In this document: positions 1 through 15,038 of the stretch, piece after piece
Layout: every line of letters begins with the position of its first letter
How positions within the stretch are numbered: the stretch's first letter is position 1
DNA from: Zygophlyctis sp. KS116
Lineage: Eukaryota > Chytridiomycota
Assembly: GCA_054661495.1 (NCBI GenBank)
Contig: BAAFSQ010000001.1
Coordinates: 1-64,000, forward strand
Reading direction: 5' to 3'
Length of the DNA stretch: 64,000 nucleotides
Position numbers and translations under genes: made by a program
The notes under the pieces: model-generated
Seen by the model: only the letters and a program-made list of their open reading frames with translations
The model's database searches: none
Told to the model about the DNA's origin: nothing

Positions 1-357
1 CCCTGGTCTTATAATCCAAACCATTGACTGAGTGAATAGAAATGCAAAGAGTTTCCTAGCATTGGGAAAAGCAAAGTCCAGATATTCTTTTTCCCCACCA
101 GATACTGGTCTCATTGTTCCTAGTTCGCAGTAAGCAAGAACACCAAAGAGAGAAACGATTGCGCCCATGACAAACAGTAGAATTGTGAGACCTACAGAGT
201 TATTTAGCTCTACAACAACTAATCCAGGGACAGAGAAAATTCCTGATCCAATTAGCATTCCAACACACAGCATAATACCATCGAAGCGAGATAAATTGCG
301 ATCTAAATTCCTGTTAGTGTCTAAAATTGCAGAGCCCGATGGATTATTAGGAGCCAT
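1..357 (-). CDS. LAT-type amino acid permease (APC superfamily), N-terminal part, cut by window edge
   Basis: An open frame of 119 codons runs from an ATG at 355-357 off the left edge. The visible part starts with a short hydrophilic tail (MAPNNPSGSAILDTNRN) followed by the first two membrane segments. It carries the APC-superfamily TM1 signature GMLIGSGIFSVPG and the loop LAYCELGTMRPVSGGEKEYL, which is typical of L-type (LAT/Mup1-like) transporters. Such proteins move neutral amino acids across the plasma membrane. The rest of the roughly 12-TM protein lies outside the window. The frame is intact so far and no intron is seen. Substrate cannot be told from this piece. The divergent PP2A gene begins 261 bp away. 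Confidence 0.85.
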   Translation of the reverse strand, partial: MAPNNPSGSAILDTNRNLDRNLSRFDGIMLCVGMLIGSGIFSVPGLVVVELNNSVGLTILLFVMGAIVSLFGVLAYCELGTMRPVSGGEKEYLDFAFPNARKLFAFLFTQSMVWIIRPG

Positions 358-618
358 AGTGTCTAACAAAGACGTGTTCGGACTTTTTCCGAAAAATTGC
401 CGGAGCCCAAGCTGACCGCCCAATGCAGTTGGGTGTGTTTTTAACTAGAAATATATAAAACTTTAACAGTATTGGCACTTGATAAAGTCTAAAATTCAAA
501 AGATTTGCAAAACCAAAGTGAATTGATTGATCAATTATTGTACAATCGGCGAAATTTGTAATTCTCCGTAGCATTTTTAGGAAAATCACTGCGTAAACAA
601 GGGGGACCTTGTAAGACT

Positions 619-2699
619 ATGCAGAAAGAGGGTTTAGAAACATCGCAGATATCCTTTTCACTACAAAAACACTTGTTTAATCAGTATAATAATTGGTTGT
701 TGCGTTTTAAAAGCTCGCGTGAATCAGTATTGAAATTTATAAAACCTCTTGATTATAGTCAAGGAATGCATTTAGAAACTGAAATTCTGGCAAAGATGTC
801 GATTCAGGAAACAGCGACGCTACAGACCGTGTCCGAAGAAGATTTTGCAGATTTAGAATCCAAAACTGTTGAAAATACTGAAATTTTAGATTCAGTTGGA
901 ATATCAGAGTTTAATAAAGGTAACTTTTGCATGCATTGATTATTTAGTCGTAAAGGGATTTAATAATTTGGAAATTGAAACTGAAATTGATGATCCTGAA
1001 AAGAATCTTTGGATAAGAGATTCTCAAATTACTCTCAAAAATGAATCTTCATTTATAGATCCAAACGATGAGAGTATTCAAGATTTGACGCCAAATGCAT
1101 CTCAAAATGTTATTCCTAGGTTCTTTAATCCTTTTGGTAAACACGTACATACAAAATCCTTGTGTGACAATATAATTGTAAGATGATTCCTTTAATAGTA
1201 TAAAAGGCGTCGGTAGAATCAATATATAAAGAAAAGTCTGAAAGTGTTGAAGAATTTGAAGGGCTTAATGAATCTGATTTTCTTAATGTTACGATGGCTT
1301 GTGGATTGCCAAGATATCTAAATAAGAGTTTGTTTGTGAGATGTGGAGGGACTGAAAGTAATTCTCTGATTATATTTGAAGTTTTTAAAATGTAGATTTT
1401 TTAAAATTTAATTAAAATAGAATATGGGAGTCACTCTATATGCATTATCCTAATGAACAAGCTTTGGCATTTGGAGTTATTAAAGAATCTAATTCATCGT
1501 GTATAACTCCGAAAGATATTGATATTGTCGTTAAATGTAGATTTTGATTTTAATTATATGTAGATGTCGTTGAAACTCATCCTGCTCTTGATTTTTTGGA
1601 TACTATGGAAAACTTTCAAGTGAAATATGGTAATTATATTCAACTTAAATTTAGTGGAAACTGTTACAAGTAGAATCTTTTTTGAGAAAAGGCATAATTG
1701 GACTAATGAAATGACTTTTTCTGAATTTACTAATTCTAATATTCTTGATCTAATTAAAAACCTAGAGTCTGTAGAGGATATGAATTCGGTAATATTTGAA
1801 TGATTAATTAAAAAGATTCTAGATCCTTTTTCCTATAAACATTTTTATGTCATTTACTGTAAATTTTGGGAATTGGACTCCAATAATTCCATGTTCATTG
1901 ATGAATCATCCTTGAAAACATTTGATTGCGGTAGTCTTACAACTAGAATGGTGTCTCGTGTAATTCAAGGTTGTGGACTTGGCAGGAATCCATCAAAGCC
2001 CGGATGTATGACATACAAGGAATTCATTCCGTTTATAATTGCCTCTGAAGCTAAATCAACTATTCCTAGTATTGAATATTGGTTTAGATGTCTGGATACT
2101 GATGGCGATGGAGTCATCTCTCTTCATGAATTATATTGGTTTTGGGAAGAACAATTTGATAGAATGACCATGTCAATGATGAGCGAACCCTGGAAATTTG
2201 ACGATTTTGTCTGCAATTTGTATATTTTAATACTAACAATTAGGATAGATTTAGTTAAACCTGCAAAAGAAAGTTGTTTTACCCTTCAAGATCTTAAAAA
2301 TTGTGGTGCTCCTGGATTGTTTCTTGATATGATTTTCGACCTTAGAAAGTATGATAATCATATTCGACGAATCGATCCAATGTTTAGAGAGCTTGATGAT
2401 ATTACCATTACAGACTCTACGGGGGATAAAATCAGTCTAAGGTAGTTTAGGTTGATTTAATGGGAAGTGGTTGGAATAAATACGCTTATCGAGCGTACGA
2501 AGAGTTATCGAGCGAAGAGAACTCAGAGGCTCAAGCAGAATATGATGATTTTACGGATTCCCGTGATAATTATTTCTGGGGAGAGAAGGATGATTTTACT
2601 GACATTCAAATTGAATCCAGTGAAGCAATTTTTGAAGCTATATCAAATAATACACAATCACCCGACTCAAACGCTGCATCTACGATCGTGAGTGCTTGA
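619..2699 (+). CDS. Protein phosphatase 2A regulatory subunit B'' (PPP2R3/PR72-like)
   Basis: Nine exons join into a 621-residue protein through eight introns of 24-29 nt. One intron holds the branch site TACTAAC and the last lies at 2442-2467. Family landmarks in order are IPRFFNPFGK, WESLYMHYPNEQALAFG, VVETHPALDFL, SYKHFYVIYCKFWELD, IEYWFRCLDTDGDGVISLHE (a canonical EF-hand loop) and IDLVKPAKESCFTLQDLK, followed by an acidic C-tail. B'' subunits bind the PP2A A/C core and direct it to substrates in a calcium-sensitive way. Length and domain order agree with PPP2R3. The upstream ATG at 619 gives a long hydrophilic N-terminus that I cannot compare. The gene ends 45 bp from the convergent EF-hand gene. 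Confidence 0.92.
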
Positions 2700-2744
2700 A
2701 GATTTTTTGTATGTACATAATTTAGATAATAGAATTATCATAAC

Positions 2745-3346
2745 TTAATTACTTGAGGGATCAGTAAAAACTGAAGAAATCCATTCTAAAACTTCTTTTT
2801 GGTCATCATCAAACTCCACCACACTTTTTCTCTTCCCCTCTTGATTCTTGTTGACATTTTCTCCCAATGTTTTACTCATAGCCTTTACTAACCGTTAAAT
2901 GAAGATCACTTACCAGCTGCGAAAAGAATTATCTGCAATTGATCAGTATCCAATCTCGTTGACTCTGACAAATCATACAGTTCAAATGCAAACTTGAGCT
3001 GCTCCGAACATGAATCATTTAAGAGTAAACATAATCCCCTCACGAATATCCTCTCGTCAACAAGATTATGTATAGCCATTTGATCAAAGAATTGATGAAT
3101 GAATGATGAGTCTTTCAATTCAACTTTGTCCCAAATAGGCTCAAAGTCCGTCCAATTTAATTGTTTGGTCCCTTTGATTGCAGACACTCTGGACATTAAT
3201 TCATTCTGAAAATACCGATCTACTGCATCTCTTATCTCAAGTATTTGAGGCCGAGTTACTATTGATTACTGATATAACTTCATCTTACAAAAGAATCCAG
3301 GATTAGAATAGATAATTCGATTTCTTTTGGATATAAATCCTCCCAT
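2745..3346 (-). CDS. Predicted N-myristoylated EF-hand-like protein
   Basis: Three exons joined by 30- and 26-nt introns give 181 residues. The start MGGFISKRNR fits an N-myristoylation signal. The middle part reads EQLKFAFELYDLSESTRLDT, which has the helix-loop-helix pattern of calcineurin-B/recoverin-type EF-hands, but the loop keeps few calcium ligands, so binding may be weak or absent. The C-terminus is charged and ends with VVEFDDDQKEVLEWISSVF. It could be a calcineurin B-like or neuronal-calcium-sensor-like protein; I cannot assign it more closely. Membrane attachment is inferred from the N-terminal glycine only. Confidence 0.6.
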
Positions 3347-3459
3347 AGCAAAATATATACGTCACTCATATAAACAAATGTGCAATCTACAAGATTATTA
3401 TTAGATTTCAACTACAAAGGATATATAGCATCCTCCCTACATATTAATTTAGGATGAAT

Positions 3460-5206
3460 TTACCATAACGAACTGATATCAAGTCTTTGTTCACCAAACC
3501 ATGAGTCATCCAACTCCAAATATTTATTTTGAACACATTGACAGCTTTCCAGTGCATATACTTTTTTAAACTTGCTCTTTGATGGAATATTTCTGAGAAA
3601 GGATTCCACGCACGTAGAACTAATCAGGCTACATTTTTTGATTGAGAGATATTCCAAATTAGGACAGAACTGGAAGATCCGGCAGAGAAACTTTTCGTCT
3701 GCAAGAGTATGATTGAGAGAAAGTGATTTAATACAAGAAAAAAATCCTCTAATTAAACATGAATAGAGAAATTCAGAGCTTAAAGAATTTTGTCCGAATA
3801 AGTTTAGTGTGGAAATTCCCAATTTAGAGTCATAATTAGGATTTACCAAACTAGACAATATTGTCTCTGCAATGCCTTCATTTAATTCTCCAATAGGATC
3901 ATTAGGATCCTTATGTAAATCAAGTGTATTAAGCTGCCTCTTGTATAATAGCTTTGCAAAGCCATCTCCAGTCATTGAAGTACATCTTGTAACCGCCATA
4001 ATTTTAAGATTTGTACAGTCATAAAAAGATTCAATTGTTTTATCTGACAATTTAGAAGTAACATCTGAAATTTCAGGTGGATCTTCAAAAACTACACGAA
4101 TCATTTTTAGATTAGAACAAAGAGGCGTCAAGCTTTGAAACTGGATTTAGATTATTAAAAATTACCAATTCATCAGTGACTGCACAATCTACAAATCGTA
4201 AAGTTTCTAATAAACCTTGTTTCTTTACTAAAGCACTTGTCAATGCACCATTTAGTCCCGCAAACCCCAAGAATTTCAAATTGTTTAATCCGTTCCATAT
4301 AATAGAAACAGATTCCATAGTTATCCCAAAGCAGTAATCTAAAACAATACATTCTAATTTTGTACAATTATTTACCAAATTCAAGATGGCATCATCACTA
4401 CCAGAAGGAATCCCATCCAACCTCAAGGCTTTTAAATTTGGTAAATTTTGGGATAATACATCCAAAACTCCTTTTGTAGTAAAAAAAGGTTCCAATTCTC
4501 CTGAAGCTTCTATTGTTAAATGTAACAGATGAGATCCATAATGAGATAATAAATTTATAAGCGGTTTGAATACAATTTTAGATAGATCTTCAATTATTAG
4601 TGAGTGAAGACTTTGAAAATTGGATGCAATAGACTCTAGAACCTTTGGTTTTAAAAAAGGAATCCATTTTTCGTCGTGAGGAGGATGATAAAACGTAACC
4701 TTTTTCAAATTGGGCATAAACTGCAAAATTTTAAGGAATTTTAGATTGAATCCATCAGAAGGAATTGCTAAATTTTTGACAAATTTCCCATATCCTTGAC
4801 TATATAGAGGCTGCTTTTGTAGCTTCTTTCCTTCACAGTTTAGGGCAAAGTCTACGTCTAGGTCCAATGGCTCTGATATACGTTGTAGCAACGAATGCAA
4901 GTGGTGATCTTGATTTTGAATCAGCATCATAATTTCCTGTAATGTTTCATGTGCATCTTGAGACTCTTGCAATGATAAATCCTTTAAAATTTTTATAAAA
5001 TTTTCATTTTGTGAATCGTTTTCCAGCGCTGAATTTACAACATTTTGACAAAAAAGTTGAAAAGAATTCAAATTTAGAAAAATGTTTCTGTACAAATTAG
5101 GTCGCAGGAGCCGAAAAAATCTCTTATTTACAGTCAAGAGAGCCTTAAAGTCTCTTTTGTTCGTATGCTCTGATATCTTCAGCCAAAGTTCTGGCGGCAA
5201 ATTCAT
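3460..5206 (-). CDS. F-box and leucine-rich-repeat protein (SCF substrate receptor-like)
   Basis: Two exons joined by a 25-nt intron at 4141-4165 give 573 residues. The N-terminus (MNLPPELWLKISEHTNKRDF) is a clear F-box that would bind Skp1. The rest consists of irregular leucine-rich repeats of the AMN1/Grr1/FBXL type, for example FQSLHSLIIEDLSKI and CTKLECIVLDYCFGITMESV. Such proteins recruit substrates to the SCF ubiquitin ligase. The start was placed at the ATG just before LPPEL because no upstream ATG is in frame. Without the intron the gene would look frameshifted. Substrate is unknown. Confidence 0.8.
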
Positions 5207-5337
5207 AGGGTTTCTGGTAAGGTTCAATCAACATGTGATTGATGGTCTCAAAGAGCCGCACTATGGGAGGAAAAATAGGATTCTTAAACTTTTGTTAAAA
5301 ATACTATTTTCATCTGATTTATATTAGTAATTAGCAT

Positions 5338-6678
5338 TCAAGCAGTAAATACCCTCGCAAGTCCAGGATGCAAAGTCACAAATATCTTTTCATAAGGTAC
5401 TACTTCACCACTAATATTTAAGGTCCCTTTATTAGAAGGTCGGGAACATTTGTTGTATACAAAAGATCCAGGCTCTAAAATCATTCATAAATGTAAAATA
5501 CCTAAAACAAAAGATTTGGCCCTTATATTCGAAATTTCAGGTCTATTTATCCATTCTCCGTTATTAGGATTTAATAGAATAGATAATCCTTGAAAAGATG
5601 AAAGTTTATTAGACCATATCAATTGCATACTTCCAGAATTTAGTGATTCACTGGAGACTTTAAAGTCTTTTGATAACCAAGAGTAATTTGACCCAATAAA
5701 TAGCTTGAAATCTCCTTGTACACGAATAGGCCAACTATGGTAGTCTGTAGGAATACTAGAAATTTCATTTATATCTTTACTATTTAAAGATGAGTTTGAT
5801 GACTCTATTGGAAGAATATAAAGAGTTCCAGTGTATGTTCTAAACTTTATCAGTCTGATCAAGGCTGCAACTGTAAATCTTTCACTTCCCAACCACCGAT
5901 AGGCTTCTGATTCAGTATCTAAATCTGCAATTAATCCCCATACAACTGATAAGTGAGAGAAACTGATCCCATGATTTGGTTGATAGTATGAAAAAATATC
6001 TAAAGGAGTCGTTTTACCATTTAAAATCGCAAGAAAAGCTCTTTCTGGACTATTCAAATTCAGATTTTGAGACATTGCATTTCCCGTTCCTGCTCCAATT
6101 ATTCCTATTGGAGTATTTCGTACAGTACTCCAATCTTTTCTAGTTAATAGCCCATTGATAATTTCATGAAACACTCCATCACCAGATATAGTAACTATTC
6201 CTGAATATTTATCAAAGTCCAAATTATGTGCTATAGATGTTGCATGTTTTGCATGACTTGTTTCAACAAGCTCGTACGGTAAACAGCTGATTGTAATTAG
6301 AGGTTTTATCAGACGATTGTATAATTTAGAAGCTGCTCTGGTGCCACCAAATGGATTTAGAACAAAAAGGATCGGATTTCGTTGACTGAATTTTGGAATT
6401 GATGGCTTAATAGAGTCAATCTTTGCAAATATTTGATGAATGAGATCCTGATCTGTCAAGTAAGTCAAAAGCAAATAATTTCCATCCTTTTGAACCTTTA
6501 AATATTCCAATGTTCTGTAGAGAATTGACGAATTTCCCTTTCCGGTGCTATTTATCGGCTGATCAAAGCTATGAATAGAAATGATTTGATCGCAGGATAA
6601 TTTGGCTTCGGTCCACTCTATCTGTGGAGTAAAATTAAGATTTCCCTTCTTTCCCAATGTGCTCCAAATAACATTCAT
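5338..6678 (-). CDS. Sphingosine kinase / diacylglycerol-kinase-fold lipid kinase (LCB4/LCB5-like)
   Basis: Two exons with a 27-nt intron near the 3' end give 437 residues. The DAGK catalytic fold is marked by LFVLNPFGGTRAA, by the ATP/catalytic loop TISGDGVFHEIINGLL and by IGIIGAGTGNAMSQN. The C-terminus restored by splicing (SGEVVPYEKIFVTLHPGLAR) matches the conserved sphingosine-kinase tail. The enzyme would phosphorylate long-chain bases to sphingosine-1-phosphate-type products at membranes. Length is close to fungal and animal sphingosine kinases. The ceramide-kinase branch is less likely given the VVPYE tail. Confidence 0.88.
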
Positions 6679-6797
6679 TTTTGCGTTTAATTGTTTGGAC
6701 TTGCGTTGGATCAATCGCTAATTACTATTCATCAGTAGCTGAATATCCTGGTTTAATTTTAATGCTTAATTTATTACATGCAAAGTATTTAGTTAAT

Positions 6798-9700
6798 TCA
6801 TAGTCCGATAGTTTTTCTTAAAATTGCATCAGCATCTCTTTCTTCTCCTTCAGTCTCTAACCATGATAAATTACTTCCTGTATTTGAGTCTAAAATATCT
6901 GATAGTCTTTCTTCAACAGTGTCACTCATGATATATCTCCAAACAAAGGTATTTTTGGTTTGTCCGATACGGTGAATACGATTAATTGCTTCATTTTAGG
7001 GATTTTAATTATACCTTGTTTATCGAGACCACTTAAAACCGGTTCAATAATGAAAACATGAGATGCAGCAACAAGTGTCAGACCACTACTCTGAGATTTA
7101 GAGTTTAAAAGAAATGCAGAAATGTTGGGATTGTTTTGGAATTCAACTGCAGACTTTCCTTTATGCATCCTCTTTTTACTAGAGTGCTCTATACGAATCC
7201 ATGAAATTCGATTAAGATCAAGAGATTTAGTCATGATTTCAAGAACCTGTTCCCACTGCGAAAATATTAAAACCTTTACTAAAGGATCAATTGATTTCAG
7301 GTGTATAATATGTTTTACAATTGTATCTAATTTGGTTCCAAATGATTCAGACAGATTTATAGCAGAAAGATCTTTAAGCAAGGAATCAAACTCAGTACAC
7401 CTTTTTTTACGAGGCTGCTTTTTATCTTGATATTTAGATGCTAAAAAAGTAGACATATCTGCAACTGTTGCTTTCTATACATCATCAACTTTTACATTAC
7501 CTGATTACATAAAGGGCATTTATGATGACGAACTAACCACATGGTAATACATTCTTTGCAAAAAAAGTGGCCACATGGGAGAATTGCTCGCTCCTCCATT
7601 GTGGTTTTACATATGCCACATTCCAAATCTTTGGTGTCCTCTTGTTCTTTCTCGTCTTCATCCAATAAGTTTTCTAAATATCGTTTTCGGCCCATATCAG
7701 AGGTATATGATATCTGCAATTTGTTTAAACGATCCTTCAAGGAATTTTCCAACGCATCCAAGTCCAGTGGTCGATCTAATGGAAAAACTCCATCTGAAAG
7801 CTTCTGAAGTCGAATATAGTAATCTCTTCTATGCTCTAAAACGTCCGAAATATTCTTCATCTCAATTTCCAATTTTCGTAAAAGTTTTTGCTGCAAATCA
7901 TAACGATGAGTAAACTCATTATACGCCGATAAGCAAATCTGAGATTCCAAAGCTGGAACATCAGTCCTTTTGGAGAAGGTGTTCATTTCAGATATTAACA
8001 GACGAAGACCTTTTTCATTATTGCCTAGAATGTATTGCAATCGCTTTGAATCTAATGGTTCAAAATGATGATCATTTTTAAAGTTTGAGTTATCATAGCG
8101 GCCAGAAATCGAACCTTTATTAGCATTTTCCAGCTCTCCACGTTCAGTTCTATCTCCTGTAAGTAATACTGTTCGATCATATAGCAAACGCCGATAACAG
8201 TATATTTGAGTGGCTAATTTTTCTTGGTTATTCAATCCTTTATCATATTCATCTCCTGTGGGAGCCTTAACATCTTCCTCTGGATCTTGGGCATCTTCAA
8301 GAGGCTTTGTAACTGATTCAATTATTGAAAACCGCCATTCATCAAGCAAATCCCATTGATGATTAAGATTTTCAGACACATGTCGAACCTTTTCAAATAA
8401 GGTTGCACAACGAATGCCGCCCGTGTATTTTTCTGTAGGTAAATAAACAGCAAATTCATTTTTTGGTCCACGAGCTTCTGAAGCAATAGAATCAGCGAAT
8501 GAATATATTTTTTCATTTAGAATCTTAATATTTGCTTCATCTGCTCCCAATATCTTACGACGAATATCTGTTGCAACTTTATAGTTTAGTTCTTCCTTTT
8601 CTGCAAATTCCGGAAATTTTGGCTGCAAGCTGGTTTCTGAATATGATGCCATGGTGTGATAACATGCACCAATAAAGAAATATACACGATGTTTAAGTTC
8701 TAGCCATAGGTCTAACCTTATTTTTAACATTGTAATGCGGTCGATATTTTCTTTCATGGCCTGTTCTTTTGATATATCCATATCCGCTATTTTATTTTGT
8801 TCAACTTTGATTTGCAATTCCTTTTTTAATTCTGAATTTATATCATGAAGAGCCAATTCTATTTCTTTTAAAATAGAATCATAGATTGACAATGAATGCT
8901 CAAAATTTTTCTTAAATTCATGAGCTTGGGCCAATTCGATCCTGTTTATAAGTATCAATCTCTGATGCATATACGCTTTGGTCGATGCCTGATCAACCAG
9001 AGTCTTTAAAACTTGCCGCATAGTCCTTAATTGACTTCCTAATACATGCTGATTATGTGTTCCGATTTGAGGATGACAGCTATTGTTATTAATTAAATCT
9101 TAAAAAATACCAAGTCTGTCTTAACTGGAGCAAATAAGATCTTAGAGGAGCCAAAACGGACAATTTTGGAGTTATTCCATCCAAAATATCCTTATTTCTT
9201 GAATCATCGATAGACTTAATTTCCTGTTTACATTTTTTAAGTAATTCATGGTAATAATAGTCTTCAATTGGTGATAGACTAGTAAAAATTTTTGATTCTA
9301 ATTGTGGCGGTAGGATTAATTCATTTCTGACCAAATCCTTAAAATTTCTATGCATGATTCTCCTTAAAAAGTCCATCATTAAATCCTGATTTTTGACCAA
9401 ATAATCCCAAGATTTAGATTCTATCAGTAAACCTTCTTGATCAACAAATTTCAATAACTGTAATAAATCATAAAACCCATTTTTCCCAAAAGGAGTTCCA
9501 GAAACACCCCAAGAATGAACCCGTGGAATTCTACCAGCCATTTTTGCCGCATTTGAATTTTTACTTTTAACCATTTGAGCCTCATCCATGACAACTCTCC
9601 ACCATAATATCCCATTTAAAACTGATTTTCTAATTTCAGACTGTGATTTACTCCTTAAAACTCGATCACTCCTTTCTAAAGAAGCATAAAATTCTTTTCT

Positions 9701-10252
9701 TAAATCATCATAGCTTGTAAGTACTATATCATATTTTAATAAATCAGTAATTTTTAGATCTGATATTCCAGCTTTAAACACATAAACTGATAACTGCGAC
9801 GTATGTTTTTTGATTTCTGATTCCCATTGATATAATATTGCTGATGGTGTGACTATTAGAGTTGAATTTGATGGTATTAGTCTATGATGAGGATTATCAT
9901 CTTGTAAATAAGGAGATTGAGTTGATTTCTCTAGTAATAAATTCCCATCTTGGCACTTGTTGATTATAATCAATGCTAGTATCATTAGAGTCTTTCCCAA
10001 TCCCATTTCATCCGCTAATATTCCTCCACTTATTTTAATTTCAGGATTATAGTTTAGAGTTTCTCCTGTTAGTCTATTTACATAATATCTTCCCTTGTTT
10101 TCCCATAAAATGACTTGCGCTCGACTTGAGTCTTCCCTTGACAAACACCAAGAGACTGTTTTATTTTGGTAGTCCATCAGAGTACATGTTAGTTGTGGAG
10201 GTGGAGGGAGTAGAGGATATTCTTTAAAAGGAAGAATAGGACAATCAAACAT
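6798..10252 (-). CDS. SNF2-family ATPase with internal RING finger, SHPRH/Irc20-like
   Basis: Four exons joined by introns of 31, 26 and 26 nt give 1123 residues. The helicase N-lobe holds ILADEMGLGKTLMILAL (motif I), VMDEAQM (motif II, DEAQ box) and WGVSGTPFG. After the first intron comes CHPQIG, a hallmark of SHPRH/Irc20. A long helical insert follows, then a C3HC4 RING (CGICKTTMEERAILPCGHFF and CPLCNQ) and the C-lobe with VLIFSQWEQVL, QSSGLTLV and INRIHRIGQT. SHPRH-type enzymes are RING E3 ligases and ATP-dependent translocases that act in DNA-damage tolerance and polyubiquitinate PCNA. The N-terminal PHD/H15 modules of animal SHPRH are absent, as in yeast Irc20. Confidence 0.9.
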
Positions 10253-10554
10253 TTATCTCAAAAAAAATGACAATTTTTAGAGTGTCAAAAACAAAAAAAA
10301 TACAAACATTTCTAAAACAAGATATGAACTTTAAAGGATGTACAAGGCCAATTATTATAAATTAATCGTTCACGCAACGCAAAAATAAATTCTTATACCC
10401 TTTTTGCAGAGTATAATATTGGATTTTTATATAGTCTTTATTTTCGGACAACTTTTTCGGCCAAGATGAAGCGCTAAATTTCATCAGTTTCTAAATCTCA
10501 ATCATTCGCGTTGAGCTATTATTATCTGTTATAAATTTCCGTCATTCATCCGTC
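10253..10554. promoter_or_regulatory. Divergent promoter region between the SHPRH-like gene and the PKC gene
   Basis: About 300 bp lies between two divergent start codons. It is AT-rich with poly-A/T tracts (e.g. 10260-10266, 10292-10299) and a TTATATAG stretch near 10426. No coding frame is convincing. The function is inferred from position only. Confidence 0.5.
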
Positions 10555-13545
<2,991 letters not shown>

Positions 13546-13605
13546 TCTCATTGATTCAAAATTTAAAAATTGAACAGTATTTTTAGAAAAACTGTAGTGC
13601 ATTTT

Positions 13606-14945
13606 ATGACGTCATTTGTTTACATTGATCCGCATTTTCCGTTTACATCACATTTTGTACTTATGCCACACAATTTGGATGGTAATTTTATGACCTCTTC
13701 TTGTATCCAGCTACTAAATTCAATATTTGGCACTGGAATTTTAAGTGTCTCTTTTGCGATTTCAATTTTTGAAGTTTACGGACCTTTAGTGCTCATTCTT
13801 ATTGGGGCATTAACTCTACTATCTCTTTATTTATTAATCGAATCAGCAGATATAGTTTCTAAAAGGAGGTCGGCGCAATTAAAATCCTTGGAATTGTTCG
13901 AGCCTTGTTATGGAACAATCGGACATGAAGCATTTGGAATATTTGGAGAATTTATCAGCCATATTTGTATAATTATTACTAGTTTTGGAATCGCTGTAAG
14001 TTATATGATCGAAATTGGACATATACTACCAACATTTGCTCAAAACTATGGCGTGTCTATTTCTATACAAGCCAGTATTTTCATTTCGTTAATTCCTATT
14101 ATTCCAATCCTTTTAAAAGATACGTTTCAAGCATCTGCATTGTTTTCTAAAGTCGCATGGATATTTTCAATGCTACTAGTCATTAATATCTTGTATCTTC
14201 TATTTACTACTAGCCCGACAACTAGTGCAATCTCAGATAATACTCTAAATTCATTATTAGAAATACGACCTAAATCTGCCTTTACTAGTGCTATTGGAAT
14301 CCTAATTTTTAGTTTTCAGTGTCATCAGAATGTAAGATTTATTTAATCATAAAGATTTAGTTTTTCTCAGTATACAGGAATATCTATTCTCAAAATCACA
14401 AAGATCCAATGATTCTATCTAAAAAAGTTGTAAACTGGTCTATTTTCTATTCAACTCTATTATATTTTGTAATTGGTCTCAAGTCTTTTTTTCTTTTTGG
14501 AACTAAAACCCAAGTTATGATAATTGATAATTTCCCAGAATCAGCAGGACTAGAATTATTGAAATTTATATTTCTTTCAACTACCATTTGTAATATCCCG
14601 TATCAATTATTTCCATGTAAAGAATCATTGGACAGTATTTTCAAATTATCTGTAAACATACACTATAAGAAGAGTTGTAATGAGCCCAGTTTTATTGGCT
14701 TTGTCAAATTCATACTCTCAAGCGCAAGATTAAAGCTAATATCATTACTTTTATTGTTTACAGCATATTTAATCAGTATAAGTTCTATAAACTTGGAATA
14801 CACGCTCTCAGTTGTCGGAACTCTTAATATATTCATAGTATGTATTCTTCCAGGACTATTTTACCTTTTTCTCGGAAATCAGATAATTTTAAAGATTGCA
14901 GCGGGTGTTTTAGCAGCGTTTGGATTTATTCTGTTGGTGTATTAG
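13606..14945 (+). CDS. Amino acid transporter, AAAP family (Avt/SLC38-like)
   Basis: Two exons with a 29-nt intron give about 436 residues with roughly 11 hydrophobic segments. TM1 reads NSIFGTGILSVSFAI, the AAAP (SLC32/36/38) signature. The intron falls directly after the conserved CHQN tetrapeptide and the next exon continues FFSVYRN. Fungal Avt proteins move amino acids across the vacuolar membrane. The start is uncertain: ATGs at 13606 and 13663 are both in frame, and the second starts closer to TM1. A paralogue with the same intron position lies at 21316-22725. The gene begins 60 bp after the PKC stop. Confidence 0.85.
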
Positions 14946-15038
14946 ATACTAGTATAAGATCGCTGGTATAAGAGTATAAGAGTAATGTATGAGTTTATGA
15001 GTAAAACCTAGATTTAAACCTGAGCCTGCGCCTAGAAA

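Noticed and set aside
347-589. Minus-strand frame overlapping the permease start.
   Set aside because: Low-complexity translation; it overlaps the clear permease ATG in another frame.
4112-4165. Apparent +1 frameshift in the F-box/LRR gene (possible programmed frameshift or pseudogene).
   Set aside because: A 25-nt intron at 4141-4165 with GTAATTTTTAATAAT...CCAG restores the frame, and the spliced length is a multiple of three.
7541-7913. Open plus-strand frames opposite the SHPRH-like RING.
   Set aside because: They are mirror frames of a well-supported gene; no motif or start context supports them.
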